A stretch of 64,000 bases of DNA from Litsea cubeba (GCA_012931725.1 CM022949.1:66667679-66731678); one strand, 5' to 3'. Shown: positions 24,001-39,000, numbered from the stretch's first letter. Translations and numbers: made by a program. The notes: generated by a model not told the origin, from the sequence alone.

Positions 24001-27000
24001 GTGAAGTAGTGGATGGCCAGCAGCTTTTCCCCTTTATTCCTCCTCCAAAAGCTCTCCAAAGATGGCTTCAAAGATGCTCCAAAGGTGCTGTATGGCTGCT
24101 GTCTTATGGCTGGTTATATGGCTGGAATATATGGGATGAATGGTGGCTGGACGTGGCTTGATGGGGCTGAAAAGTACTGTTCACGTTTTTCCCTTGTATG
24201 CTATTTATAAGTCTTGAAAACAGCCCCTTTTAGCAAGTAGTTCCTTGTAGAAATAGATCTTCAACCTTCCTTATAATTAGGAAACCTAATTAGATTGAAT
24301 AAGGAGTCTTCTTTCTTGTTTTAGCAAGCTTTCTAAATCTGGTCCCACTTGTATCTTCTAGAAACTTATTCACATGGACCCACAAATCTGTGATTAATTG
24401 CAAGGAATTAAATCTGAACTTTTGACATAAAAGTGGGCCCTATTTGGTGCGTGTAACATAAGTGTGGGACCCCTCTTTTAGGACTTCTATCTTGACTTGA
24501 ATAAGACTTGCTTTAACTTTCCTTCTTTTTCTCCTTGTTTTTCTCCATTCTTGAACTCCACTTCTAACTTGAATGAGACTTTCTAATTTCTGAAATTCTT
24601 CTATTTGTAATAGATGTGGGCCCCCTTTGGGTGTGTAACCCTAGATTGGGTTTCTTCTTTCTTTCTTTTGCTTTTCTTCTTTGATTAGAATTGTAAGTTG
24701 TCCAAATAATTAGAAAGTCTTCTTGAAATCTGGAATATCTTGAATGGGACCCACCATGGTCTTTCTTTGGGATTCACGCCCATCATCATCTTCATTAATT
24801 CCTCTTTTTGCTCCTTTTGACCTTAGCATAAAAATTAACAAAACTATGTAAAATCAAATAAAATAACTATGACTAGCACAAGATGAATCAAATATTAGGG
24901 CTTAGATTGCAAACAATTAAGCACTTATCAGAACCATCCATTTCGTAAGCTACAGATTTGATATGATAGGCCTTGCCATTGATGACATAAGATGATGTAA
25001 AACATCACTTTAAAATCCAAAAATGATCTGGTGTGGATGCTTTTCACCTTATTGTGGCATACAATTCTTTTTATCGGGCAGTGCATGGTGTACCACCTAT
25101 ATAAGGGTGAATTGTTAGATAGGAATGGCCCATCAAAAATACCCAAGGATCTCCGTCTTCTGGTTTAGATTAATCATAACCATCTATGATGAAGCATACA
25201 ATATGTAGTGATAGAACGTGTCAAATTTAATAGAATCATTCATTTTGCAAACTCATGAGAAAATAGGGTCCTATTAGGAATGATGGAAATATGGGATTAT
25301 CCAATCAATTTCATAAAAGGGAGCCAGAGGGCTCTTTCAATCAAACAGATGACCCAAGTAAAGGTACGGCCAACCATACAGGCTTATGAATCACGAAGGT
25401 GAGAAGGTTTTTCTTAGGATTATTCCTTTTAAAAGATTTTAACAATCCAATCTTTGGCCTTTTGCTAAACCACTAAACACAGAACTGCAGAACACACTTA
25501 TAGAACAGCCAAAAGAATCATACATTTTCCTGGGCTGTGCATCAGAAGGAAAAAAAAAGGGTAACATAATTGGCCCTCAAAATTTTCTAGTTCCACCACG
25601 GGGGCTGAGAACCATATAAATCTTAAAGCATTGAAGGCTAAAGCAAATGCCTTATAATGTGAAAATTTTAGTTTTTCAACAAACAAGAAAGATTGGAACA
25701 AATTCCAATACTACAAGCATTTCAAAGGAGCACAAATTTTAAATCCAGTCAAGGAATCACATACTCTAGCTCTCATGGACCGATCTAACAATATGTTGGA
25801 AGACTTGATATCCCGATGTACCACAGGAGGAACAGCCTGCATAACAAAACCAAAGATGATAAGCATCTATTTAGTACTTCCTACTACAATTTTGTGTACT
25901 CTGTCTTTGATTCATTTATGGAAATAATGTAAAAGCGTACACCATCATGAAGATACTCCAATCCCCTTGCAACATCTAAGGCTATATAAACTCTCAAGTC
26001 CCAGCTCAATGGTCCATGCTTACTACCTACACATCCAATCATCCAGGAACATGGCAAGTTAACATGTTAACTTGTTAAGCAAACACAAAATGTTCAAGAA
26101 AAACACCATTTTCAAAATATATATTTAAGCCGCAACGTAAAAGACAATTTCTCTTAAACTAATGAAGATTATTCATTCAAAGGTGGAATTGCCTGTGCTA
26201 ACTTGATACAGATAAGCCTGGACAGACTAGTGAAACTAATTTTCTAGTTTTTTAAAGCAAAAGTATCATCCATCTCAGCCATAAGCAAATATATTACTTA
26301 TGGATCACTTTCCAAGATTCTTTACAAACATAAACATGTACAAAATGTGGCCAATTCAAGAAAACACATTCTTCACTCACCAGTCATGAGAGCATGTGCA
26401 TTACCTACCTGTTCAGAGAATGAAAATATGTAAAGATCTTCTGTTTCAACAGAACATCTGATAAGGTTACTTACTATATAAATGAGAAGCAAGACTGCCA
26501 TTACTCATGTACACATATACAAGCATGCGTTGGCCCTTTTCCGCACAATATCCCACCAAATTCACAAGGTTCCTGTGATGTAACCTTCCAAGCAGTAGAA
26601 CCTGAAAAATTTTAGGGGACAAAAAATGCAATTACTGGATGAGGAACCTGATTATTAAGGTATCATCAAATATAAACCAATCAAAAAATAAGCTGGGTTA
26701 TGAGCATATGACAACTACCCACAATGGCCGTCACAAAAATAACCACAGATTGGAAGAATCAATGGCCTACAGATAAATTTAATAGCCAATCTACAAAAGA
26801 GGCTACAAATTCTTTAATGCCATCATCCATGGTTGGGAATTCAAAATTGTTTAAAAACCTGTCATTCAGCAGAGTTGCAACAACTCGAACTGGCCATAAA
26901 ACCCAGTACTAGTTCAGAACCTCAGACCTTAAAGAGTTTGGATCAGACACCAGTTGACTCAGACAACAAGTGGGCTTCACTCGGTCATGCTGGTTCACAA

Positions 27001-30000
27001 TTTAAGCAAATCTTTAGAAGCCATTCCTATTTCTTAGATATATTAATACAGAGTTTGACTTTATGATGCGGTCAAGGATGAAAATAGCGGTAGCGGCGGG
27101 CGTAGCGGCCCGCCGCCAAACCGCTACGAAGCGGGCGATACGTAGCATAGCGGGGATACGTAGCGGCGTAGCGGTGCGATTTGAAAAAATCATTCAAAAA
27201 ATCTGAAAAAATTCTAGAAAATCAAGAAAATTGTAAAATGAAAGAATATGTGGTTCTTTTGCAAAAGTAAGTAAGAAAAGGGGGCGTACCGGTGCCTCAA
27301 TATATGAGGTCCTGTATCGCTGTATAAATAGAAAATAATAGTAATGATCATTTTTTTCACATGTATTCATAGTGCTTAGTCATGCTAACTTTGAAACTAA
27401 TGAAAGGCTCATAAAAAAAAATGTCATGAAGTCAAGACTTAAGACTTAAGAGTAACTAGAGAAAAGAATACCTCTACCAAAAGGGGTGTGTAATAGGATG
27501 TACCTAGAGAAGAAATCTTGAGAGGAACTCTCCATATCCATTGTAACTCGGCAAGATCATGTGCTTTTTGGTGTTCTTTTAAACATAAAATGGTAGAAGA
27601 GTTGCATAGAAATGTTATTTGGAGAGAAAAAGAAAATAAATAACAATTATTATACATTTTGAAATTTTTTGAAAAGTCAAAAATTTTCACACTCCGTAGC
27701 GGCCCCGTAGCGGGCATAGCGGACCGTAGCAGCCGCTATGGATGTGAACGGCGCTAAATACAATTTAGCGTAGCGGTGAAGATATAGCGGCCGCTACGCT
27801 ATCCATGGATGCGGACAAGACTTGGCCAAGGCCAGCTATGAGTACACTTTTCTCGGCAGCATCCTGAGTCAAGTTGAGCTTCTGAGTTTTTGAACTATGG
27901 CATAATATCAACAATATGGATCAACGAACCATGAATCTCAAATATACAAAACAACAGGAATGAACAAAAACTGTACAATTTCTGCAACATGAACAATTCA
28001 AAAATTGGTCATAGATATTGAGTCATCAAACAACAGTACTGAAAAACTCACCATTGACATAAAATCTGTTGTGTCCTCTTTGAGGGTGTGCCCTTTATTT
28101 ATGTTAATGCTTACAATGTACGAGTACATAAATAACCCTTTCAAAGGGTTTAAAGAGTGGATATGCACAAGGTATTTTGGAAGCAACTAATTTACATGTA
28201 GTTATTTAAAGGGACTCGGTTTTATAGAGATATCATGCTTTGCCACCGTACGGTACTCTGTTCGCAGGTCCATCAGATATCTTTGCATCAGTTCACGAAT
28301 TATCAACCAGTGGTACAAATTCCTCCTAGATTCTAATGGTTCAGATCTCCCAAAATATTAAAATTGGTTGAGTAAAAAAAAAATTACGGTTCACTAACCC
28401 ACATTGAGGGAAAAAGAACAGTCAAATGTTTCTCCCTTCTCGTCTGTCATCAGTTCTTCTTGTTCAAAAGTTGTCCAGTAATTTACTTTCCATAAAACCG
28501 TTTCCATCTCATCATGTATTCCATGAGTGTGTTCATGGGCTTCAGCCTGGCCCATATAGTCCAGGAGTTGGGATCTATTTTTAGGTCCATGGGCAGTACC
28601 TCTGCCAAACATTCTGGCCCAAATATTAACTGGGCTGGGTATGGGACTATATACGCTCAAGGCATGGGACATATTTATCAAAACGGGGCGCATGACTATC
28701 AGAAAAGCAGCGCAGAGAAGGAGGATAGCCAACGGGCTATTATCCAGGCCAAACGGCTTAAAAGGATGTCTAGGTCTCACACCCAAGACTAGAGAGATGC
28801 ACCGATTGAGGGAAACTCAATTTTCATTCAATTTATGTATTCTATCACAAAGAGAAGGGATTACATCCTTTATATAATAGAGTCTCGGCACAAATTTAGT
28901 AATCAAGCCATAAAAATTTAGAAACTCCCTAATTCTGCTAAATCATATCAATTATAAGAAATTTAATAAATCTACTAAATTTGGAAAATCATCTAGGTCT
29001 AAAACCTATGATGCACGGATACGGCATGGATACAGCAAGGACACGCCATAGACATGGCAGGGACACGGATTTTACACATAAAAAGTGAAGTATCGGATAC
29101 GATACGACACGATACATTGCCCATTTTGAAGTATCCGTGCATCATAGTCTAAAACTAGAAGCTGTTGTTTGAGAATTCTGTCACAGCTGGGCCTTGTGGG
29201 CTTTGGGCCTTTTGGAATAAACTTTCAAGCGGGGCCCAGTAGTCTGGTCTGCATCAATTAGGCCCATGGACTGGATCCAGACCCGAATTTCAGGCCCATT
29301 CAATTAGTGGGCTGGGCTTGGACAAGCTCTAGCCTATCCCTTCCCTGCCACCTAGTGTTTTAGAATCTAGTGAAAGGACCGAAGATTGGGGGCGGGCATG
29401 AAAGTGGTGGATTATATCTTAAGTCCAAAAAGTGAAAGCATCCATTGTATGAAAATTAGAAATCATATTTCAAATTGTTCAACTGAATCAAATTGAATCA
29501 TGAATAGTATCGCAAATTGTAGGAAAAATCAAGAAATAAGAAAAACAGTAGTTATTCATAATTCATCAATTTCCATCCATAGCAACACATACAGTCAGAA
29601 ATAAGATTGATAGAAGTGTATTAGTCTATCATAAATATTATATGCATAATAGATGAATCTGTTTAAAAAGTCAATATATGTGTCGACTCAAGTTAAATAA
29701 ATGATTCTTGAAGGAAAGAAAAAGGTAAATAAAAGGACCAAATGAAGAATTTAGGACAAATCCATACCTCCAATCAAATACTCTAGTCACATGCCTATTT
29801 CTTGTTTAATCTCTAAAACATTCACAAAATTTTTAGAGTTTCATTATCACCAGATAACCTCTTAAAATTAGAAATACTATGAAAACAAAAATGTTATAAT
29901 AATAAAGTAAAAGAACTACTAATATTAGCTATTTGGCTTAGTTTCTGCCCAGATGAATCACCAAAATCATAAGATTTGATAAACTTAGTATAGAACTGTA

Positions 30001-33000
30001 ATATTTGAAAGAGGACACGCAATGGAATCGAAGACGATGCTGCGGGGCTGGGGATCACCTAGAAAACCAGTTTATCAGATCGAGAGTTCTTTTCTATTTT
30101 CTTCTGCTTTTCCGTATCCAGCTCATGAATCAGAGGGGTCCTACTCCTATTTATCAACAGAAATCCAACAATCAAATGTAGTTTTCTAGGGGAAACCGGC
30201 CTGCAGATTCAAAGCAACGTTCATGAGAAAAAAGAGAGGAAGTGGAGAGATTTTTGGTAGACTAAATCAGCAAGCCTATAAGGGTCTTTTGTGGCCATCA
30301 AGCGTGGGAGATCTTTGGTAGACTAAATCCGTAAGCCTATTGTGGCCATCAAGTGTGGCCCACAGGCCCACATCCAACATTTCCCACTTGGCCAAAAAGA
30401 GCCATAATTATATTGTATGGTTTTCGTCTATTCATTATTATTATTTTTAAACAAACGACATGAGTCGAAAACTCCCACTCTTCCATGGATTTATATTGCT
30501 CCCAGTATTACGTTTTTTTTTTTAATATCAAACTTTACTTTACTGGAGAAACTTATAAACTTTCATAATTATTGTTTCATCATCATGTGATTTTATTGCC
30601 TGTTCATTACTCAGGAGCCTTCATCATTATTCATGAGGTCTTTTTCACACTTTTTGCGGATTCGACACCCATTATCTTCATCACTATCATGAGATATTTT
30701 TGATGCATTTCGTGGATTTGACACCCGTGATCCTCATTCATGTCAAGATGTTTTTCACACTTTTCACGGATTTTACAGTCATGACTAAAAATAATTCCAT
30801 GAAGAGTTTATTGACTCAAGCATCCCTAAGTCCCATTAAGCATACATGCTTTGAAAATAATTCCACATCCATTCCCTTTTGTTAGAGGGTCAGCTACCAT
30901 ATCGACAGAGGGTAAGTAACCTACTGTTACTTCTCCTTTTTCAACCACATCCTAAATATAGTGATAGTGAACATCAATGTGTCTACCCTTAAGGCTATGT
31001 GCCCCACTCTTTATGAGTCTAAATGCTGATTCATTATCACAATACATTTGGATCGGTCCATTGACTACATTGAGATCCAAATCATCTGAGGCGTTTTATC
31101 CAAACAGCAAAGGTTGAGGCAATACTATTATTGCATGCTACATATTCCGCATCTTGAGTATATCGGGCAAAACACCAGTTTGTTTCTGTTAGTTTTATGG
31201 ACTCAACCCAGTAGATGATATAATAAATTGATTAATTTCTTTATTTATCAATATATTCATGCTTTCCTTTCATGAGATGAATGGTGATTTATTATATACT
31301 TGCACATAACCAATACGAATGACATAATGGTTAATGAGATGAACCAGAGTCCATAAGTATATTAGATGTGTATGGATGAGATCCACATACGGGAGACATG
31401 TGTAGCAAATCTTATACTTTAATATCTTCACAACCAGTGATGAGACTGGACATCTCATACTGACAAGGTTGCAGCACTTTGATTACTATGAGATAGTGTG
31501 ATTTATCCCGATCATCAAAATGGAATATTCTGGATTATGGTGCTGGTACATTGGATGTATTGAAGGACCATGAGAAGCACCTTATAAACACTGTCTTTAC
31601 TTTAAGGTTTGCTCTCATAATTCCTTAGCAATAGGTTCTCAATCCTGAGACATTAATGAACTCAAGTTTCTATCTATTCATTTGCTTTGAGTCGCCAATG
31701 AGTGAGGCCAACTGTAGGTCAACACCTCGGTGATTTGAGTACGTGGTAGTAGAGCTGTGGGAACATTCAATGGTCAAAATGGAATCTATCTCTAATATCC
31801 CCTTGTGGCAATTAATGGATTTATCATTGGTAAGTGCGCACCCATTCCGATTAAGAGTTAATTGGAAAAGTACCATTGGGGCTCAAGGATAATAAGATAT
31901 GGATCTAGTTTGGAAGACAGGTCCAATTGATCCATGGATATTGATGGAGGGGCCTACTTGTGGTAATGTGGAAGTTTAGGGTCTTCTATGTAATATTCCT
32001 AAGACTGGAGTTCAATTGCATTTATATAGTGGAGTAATTTGCAATTAACTGTGGGCCCGGATTACACATGATATGTGGGGTCGCATGTCCCAGTTGGAGC
32101 CAGCTTTCTAAGGAATCCCTGTGGTCCCCACGCTAGCCCAATTATTAGAAAATATCTAATTCTAGTTGAACTCTAAAAGGAAAGTTACTATTTCTATTTG
32201 AAGTGAGACTTCTAATAGTGGTAATAGTAAACTTACTAATTTTAGTAGAAGTGAGAATTCTATTATTAGAAAGGAATTAGAAAAGTTACTAATCATATTT
32301 GAAGTGAGACTTCTAATTGTGATATGGTATATTACTAATTAATTAATGGAAGTAAGACTTCTATTGCAATTAGCAAAAGAGGAGGCAACTTGCGAAAGTT
32401 ATAAATAGAGGAGAGGAGGGCTGGACGTCCCATGCATGCTCCATACCTAGGGATTCACGCCCAGCCCTCTTTAGTGCAAGTGTTGCACGAGCTCTTTCTC
32501 CTCTCCCTTTTCTACTTCTCTTCTAGTTCCTCATTTGAGTTCCTAGTAGTTTTCTCTTGGAGATCCCACCATCTTCTTGAGAAAAGGAGAATCTGATACG
32601 GGTCATAGCGTGGAAGATCAAGAGGTCTTGGAGATCCCAATTTGATTAGTGAAAGCGTTTCATCATCAAAGAAAGACGCAACTTCTCCATTAGAACAAAA
32701 CCGAGCTCCAAAGGTATAATCTACTTCCTTCCATGTTGTAGATTTATTTGTAGCTTATTAGTTGCTGTTTCTATCTTCTAGATAGATTGTTTTACTGATC
32801 ATGATGGCTGATATTGAGGACATGGATCTTGGATTGGGTTTTAGAGCCTTCTAGATAATTGATCCCTGCATCAAGTGGGTCAAAAGTTTTTGAAACCTAT
32901 CCTAGAGGCCCACTTATTTCCAACAGTTTCTTACTTGACCAAGAGATGGCAGCACCTCCAAAATGGAAAACATGCCCCGAGGAGGACTTACAATCATCCG

Positions 33001-36000
33001 TCCCTGGCAAAACCGACATCTGAATGTCCTATAACTTCAAGATTATTAGCCTGAAAACATAATTTTAAGTGTTTTGTACCTTTTAAATACCTTATCATCT
33101 TTGTCTTGGCGTGCCAATGTTTAATACCAGGATTGCTTTGGTATCTACTAACCAGGACTACAACAAAACTAATATCCAGTCTGGTATATAACATAGCATA
33201 CATAAGGCTACCAACAGGTTGTACAGGAGAATATGTATCAACATAATCTATCCCTTCCTTCTGGGAAAAACCTTTAACAACTAATCTAGCTTTAAATTTG
33301 TCAATCGAACCAAGTTAAATTTTCTTTTCAACACCCATTTGCAACAAATGGCTTTTCTATCCTTAGGTAAATCACTAAGTTCCCAAACCTTATTTTCCAC
33401 TATCGAATTGATTTCTTCATTTATGGCTTTTAGCCATTCATTAGAGTGATGCGAACTAATAGCTTCTTTATAATTACAAGGACCATCCATATCATGCGGA
33501 TCTATAAAATCTTCTGGTATTTCACTCATATACACATAAAATTCATCTAGATATGATGGAGGACGCCTTGATCTTTTATGACCACTAAAAATAGGAAATT
33601 GTTCACTTCTCTTAGGGGATGAATTTGGATCAATTTTATCAAATGATTGATTATTTTCACCTAATGTTTTCAGATTATCATTTGTGTTATCATGTTCTTT
33701 AAGTTGTTCTAAAAATTCAGCATCTCAGCTTTCAATAAGACCTTTATCTTTATGATAAAATCTCCAGCCTTTTGATTGATCAGGATATCCTATAAATCTG
33801 CACCTATCTGTTTTGAATTCAAGTTTACTCCTAAAAGTTGATATGAGATTAAAACATGAACTACAGAACCCCACTTTCTATGATTCCCAAGATCTAGTTT
33901 TCTACAAGTCCATAATTCATTAAGGGGTTCGATCTATTGCTTTAGTAGGTTCCCTGTTAAGTACAAATCTAGCAATACTAACTGCTTCTCCCCAAAATTT
34001 CTTAGGTAAACTTGAGTGAGCCATCATGAATCGACACATTTCCAACAATGTTCTATTCTATTTCTCAGCTACACCATTTTGTTGTGGCGTATAAGCCATT
34101 GTTAATTGGTGCTTAATTCCTATTCATCAAACTCATTTGACACATACTCTCCACCTCTATCAGTTCATAGTGCTTTTATTTTTCTACCCTACTGATTTTA
34201 CATTTCTCTTCTATACTTATCAAATACTGATATGGCATCATTCTTGTGAGTAATCAGATATACATATCCATATTTAGAATAACCATCTATGAATGTTATA
34301 AAATATTCTTTTCCTCCATGTGTCTTAACTTCTTAACCTTCACAAAATATCTGAATGTCTAACATCTAATAATTCACTTGCCCTTTCATCCTTAGGGAAG
34401 GGTTTCTTAGTCATTTTTCCCGACAAACAGTGCTCACAAGTTTTAAACTCAACTTTGTCCAATTTTGGGATCAACCCTATATTCATAAGCCTCTTAATTT
34501 TGTCTTTTTATATATGTCCTAATCTTAAGTGCCATGTATAAGCATCATTATGTAGGCAATAATTCATTAGGAAACCCTCAATATAAGCAGAAGATGAAGA
34601 AACTATATTATTATCACGATGAGTTACATTTAACATAAACAGATTTTGATCTTCTATCAAATATCCCCAAGCTAGTATGCAGCCACGTTTTCCGATAGTC
34701 ACTTTCTTTGATTGGAAACGTACATCAAATCCCTTGAGAACAAAGGGACTGAGACAATATTTTTCCTTATATTCGGCACATAATACACATTAGTCAATAT
34801 GAAATCCAAAGATCTAACTTCTTGTCTACATGATCCTACAACCAATACATCTGAATAGGTGTTATTTCCCATAAAGATTTTCTTTTCTCCAGATTGGATC
34901 TGTTTAAAATCTTCAAACCATGTTTTTTGAGGCAGCAATGTGGCGATTTGCACCATAGTCGATCCACCATCCGTAATGATCAAAATCAGCATAAAGGCAT
35001 TCAGAGATCATACATACAACTTGTTTACGTTCCCTTGAAGAGCTGCCTTCAGAATGTTATTTTCTTTTTCCATTTGTGTCTCGATCATAATCTTTATTAT
35101 GCCAGCAATCTGCCTTCATATGTCCAACCTTGCCACATACAAAACAGGTTGGTATGTTATAAGGTTTATTTCTAGAAAATTGTGCCTCCTACCTTTAATT
35201 TTAAAGCCTTGTTTATTTCTATTGAGTTTTCCAGAAAAAAATTTTATCTTTATTTCTAGGGTAATTATCATCATTGGCCAATAAGAGATCAGGTTGTTTA
35301 TTCATTTCCATATGTTTCTGTTCAAGTGCAAGTTTCCTAGCTAATTCTAATAGACTGATGATAGATTGGAGATGAAGCCTTACCATTTGCCAAGAAGAGG
35401 GGAGACTATTTAGAATAGTTGAAATTTGCGTCCTTTCATAAATGATATCCCCTGCTTCAGCTAAATCTTGTGCCATTACTAACATTTTATTGCCATGGTC
35501 TATAACACTCTCTCCCTCTTTTATTTTTCAGGAGTTATATTGTTCTAAAATAAATTGAATATGAATACTGAGTAGTGTCATTTTTTTGCAAGTGCCTCCA
35601 TCATTTCTTTTGTAGCTGTATATTTTTGAAAAACAATAATCAAATCATTTATCATAAGTGCTGGTAAGGTACTACGTCCAATTTGATCATCTTCTTCAAA
35701 TTTCTTCAATTTCTTAACTTAAATTATATAGGATTTTCACTTAATATGGGTTTTTCTGATTTTAGGACATATGGAATCCTATCTTGAATTAAAATATACT
35801 TTATTTTTCTTCTCCATTTGTCAAAGTCCAAACCATTTAGTTTTTCAATCTTGGAAAGCTCAGCAGCAACTACAGATCTAGCCATTGGTTTAAAACTCAA
35901 TGTTCTGAAGTATTAGGGAGATCACCCAATAATGTTCTGAAGTAATAGCTAGTAATATAAACCAATCACTTAGACAGAATATTATGAAACAAGTTTTTAG

Positions 36001-39000
36001 CAATCAACTACTCTAAAACAATGGGATCAACTAGCAATTGTATCAGAGAACAAGCAGAGGAATCAGAGATGATGTCGCGGGGCTGGGGATCACCGACAAA
36101 ACCAGTTTATCAGATCGAAAGTTCTCTCCACTTCCTCTCTCTTTTCTCATGAATGTTGCTATGAATCTGGAGGCCGGTTTCCCCGAGAAAACTACATTCG
36201 ATCGTTGGGTTGCTGTTGATAAATAGGACCACTCTGATTCATGGGCTGGATATAGAAAAAGCAGAAGAAGAAAGAAAAGTACTCGATCTGATAACTGGTT
36301 TTCTCGGTCATCCCCAGCCCCACGGCATTGTCTCCGATTCCTCTACGCGTGCGTTCTCCTTCATTGGTATCTGAGCCTACGACTTTCTGCTTAGGAAACA
36401 AACACTATCCACTGACCTAGGAGTGATAGCCCTAAGGGTGGACACATTGATGTTCACTATCGCTATATTCAGGATGTGGTTGAAAAAGGAGAAGTAACGG
36501 TAGATTATTACCCTCAACCGATATGGTAGCTGACCCTTTAACAAAGGGAATGAGTGTGGAATTATTTTCAAAGCATGTAAGCCTAATGGGACTAAGGGAT
36601 GCTTGAGTCAATAAACTCTTCATGCAATTGTTTTTGTGTTAATATGGACCAGCAACAAGAAGCACAGGTTTTGATTCCTTAAAAAACCAAGCAGATATGC
36701 TACTACCCTTTTTTCTAGCAAGTGGGTTATAAAATTACTATCAAGTTGGCCAAAAATTTCTTCTTGGCCAAGAAAAGATTCTTTCTTGGCCAAGAAAAGA
36801 TTCTTTCTTTATCTTCTCAGAAAATTACTATCAACTAAATAAAATGGCCTAGCAGTTTAGGTCAGGTTGAGTTTGCCCTGATTTTGACCTAGATGCAATG
36901 ACTTGATGGCACTTTAAGGGCTTTCTCCTTCTGTATTGTGATTTGAGGCAAAATAATAATAATAATAATAAGGAAAGAGAGAGAACTTATCTTTTGCCGC
37001 CTCCTAGTGGTATTCTAGAGCTCAATTTTGACGGGAGCTTTCACACATCATCTAGCCAAGGTGGTATATGGGTGTTATAAGGGATCAATCTGGTAATATT
37101 GTTGGGAGTTTTTCTAGGCCAGTGGAAGCCTCGAATGCTAATGAAGCTGAAGTGTTTGCTATGTTAGTTGGTTGTCGGGAATTATTAAAGATAAATTTTG
37201 CCTCATCCTAGTGGTATTCTAGAGCTTAATTTTGACGGGAGCTTTCACACATCATCTAGGCGAGGTGATATAGGCTATGATGCACGGATACTTCAAAATG
37301 GGCAATGTATCGTGTCGTATCGTATCCGATACTTCACTTTTTATGTGTAAAATCCGTGTCCCTGCCATGTCTATGGCGTGTCCTTGCTGTATCCATGCCG
37401 TATCCGTGCATCATAGGATATAGGGGGTGTTATAGGGGATCAATCCGGTAATATTGTTAGGAGTTTTTCGGGGCCAGTGGAAGCGTCGGATGCCAATGAA
37501 GCTGAAGTGTTTGCTATGTTAATTGGTTGTTGGGAATTATTAGAGCTGGGTGGCTATTTCTCTCTTATTGAAGGAGATTCCTTTTCTGCTATTCAATGGG
37601 GATTAGGTAAGTATCAATTAATACAAGAATTGATATAATGCAAAAGACTGAGTTGCATATGAATTTGGTGTCCCCTTTAGAGATCGACCCTTGCATTAAA
37701 TAGGATGAAAAGTGCCTTAATCAAGGCTACCAATATGTACATTATATGGCTGTACAATCTAAATTAATGATGGGAATCTATATAAAAGGAAATTACACAA
37801 TGTACACTTTGACCAAATCCTATCAATTTGATCTACTCAATCTGGGCTTGGGTTTGAGACAATTATGCAGGTTGACCTATGGGCCTGAACCCACATATAT
37901 CGTGACACCCCGCTCAAATTGATGCTGGAGAATAAAAAAGCATCAATTTTCCAACCAAGAACTGATGTCGAGGGCGAGGAAGCGCATTAGTAAATATATT
38001 AGCTGTTTGTAGATTAGAGGAGATGTGCGGAAGGCTGATGACATCGTTCTTGTACTCATTATGGATAAAATGACAATCTACCTCAATGTGTTTGATGCGC
38101 TCATGAAATACTGGATTGGCAGCAATACGAATTGAGCTAGTATTATTTGCGTGTAGAGGTGTCGCACCAGTTGCAGGAAAACCGATATCTGAAGTAACCT
38201 GCGAAGCCAAATAATTTCTGAACAAGCAGCAGACATAGCACGATACTCAAGTTCAGTAGAGGATTTCGAGACTCTGTCTTGTTTTTTACATTTCCAAGAA
38301 ATCAAGCTATCACCAAGATACATACACCATCTGGTTGTAGAGCGGCAAGTGTCGAGACAACCAGCCCAATCAACATCTGAATATGCTTTTAGTGTAATGG
38401 AGCTATTCACCGGGAAATATAATCCACGAGTTGGCGTCCGAAGAAGATACTGAATGATTCGACGAACAACAACCAAATGAAGATGTTTTGGATTATTAGT
38501 CATGAACTGACTTACCAAATTGACAGCATATGAAATATCAGGACGGGTAGTTGTCAAATAAATCAAGCTACCAACCAATCAACGATACATAGTAGGATCA
38601 GGGATAGGATCACCGTCGTCTCGCCCAATTTTGACATTGACTTCAACCGGAGTGTCAACTGGAGTGGAATTTTGAAGTCCTGCCATGTCAATCAGATCAA
38701 TAGTATATTTATGCTGGTTGAGAAAGATTCCCTTAGCTGATTGATGAACTTTGAGACCTAAAAAATAGGTCAAAGGTCCGAGATCCTTCATTTGAAAGGA
38801 ATCATGAAGAGAAGCCTGAAGTTGATATATCATTCAGCATTAGGGCCAGTGATGATGATGTCATCAACATAAACAAGAAGAATAGTAATCCCTTTTGACG
38901 CATGATGTAGAAACATGGAAGGATCAGGACTTGGATGGAAATCCAGGTGAACAAGGGCTTCTTGAAAATTTTCAAACCATGCCCGAGGAGCTTGCTTAAG

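Larger units (their letters stand above)
30006..36108 (-). mobile_element. degenerate Ty1/copia element on the - strand, interrupted by a solo LTR
   Basis: The 3' LTR is about 30006-30379 (TGTTGGATGTGG...TTTCA on the - strand), preceded by the purine tract GGCCAAGTGGGAAA. Pol ends at 30816. Gag starts at 35885 (MARSVVAAELSKIEKLNGL). Only the U5-side part of the 5' LTR remains (36041-36108), where it meets an inverted LTR piece. A 1739-bp solo LTR splits RNase H. The element is full of frameshifts. Confidence 0.75.

Noticed and set aside
28394..28786. 130-codon - strand ORF
   Set aside because: No recognisable domain; it lies in LTR-like text and overlaps an equally long + strand ORF.
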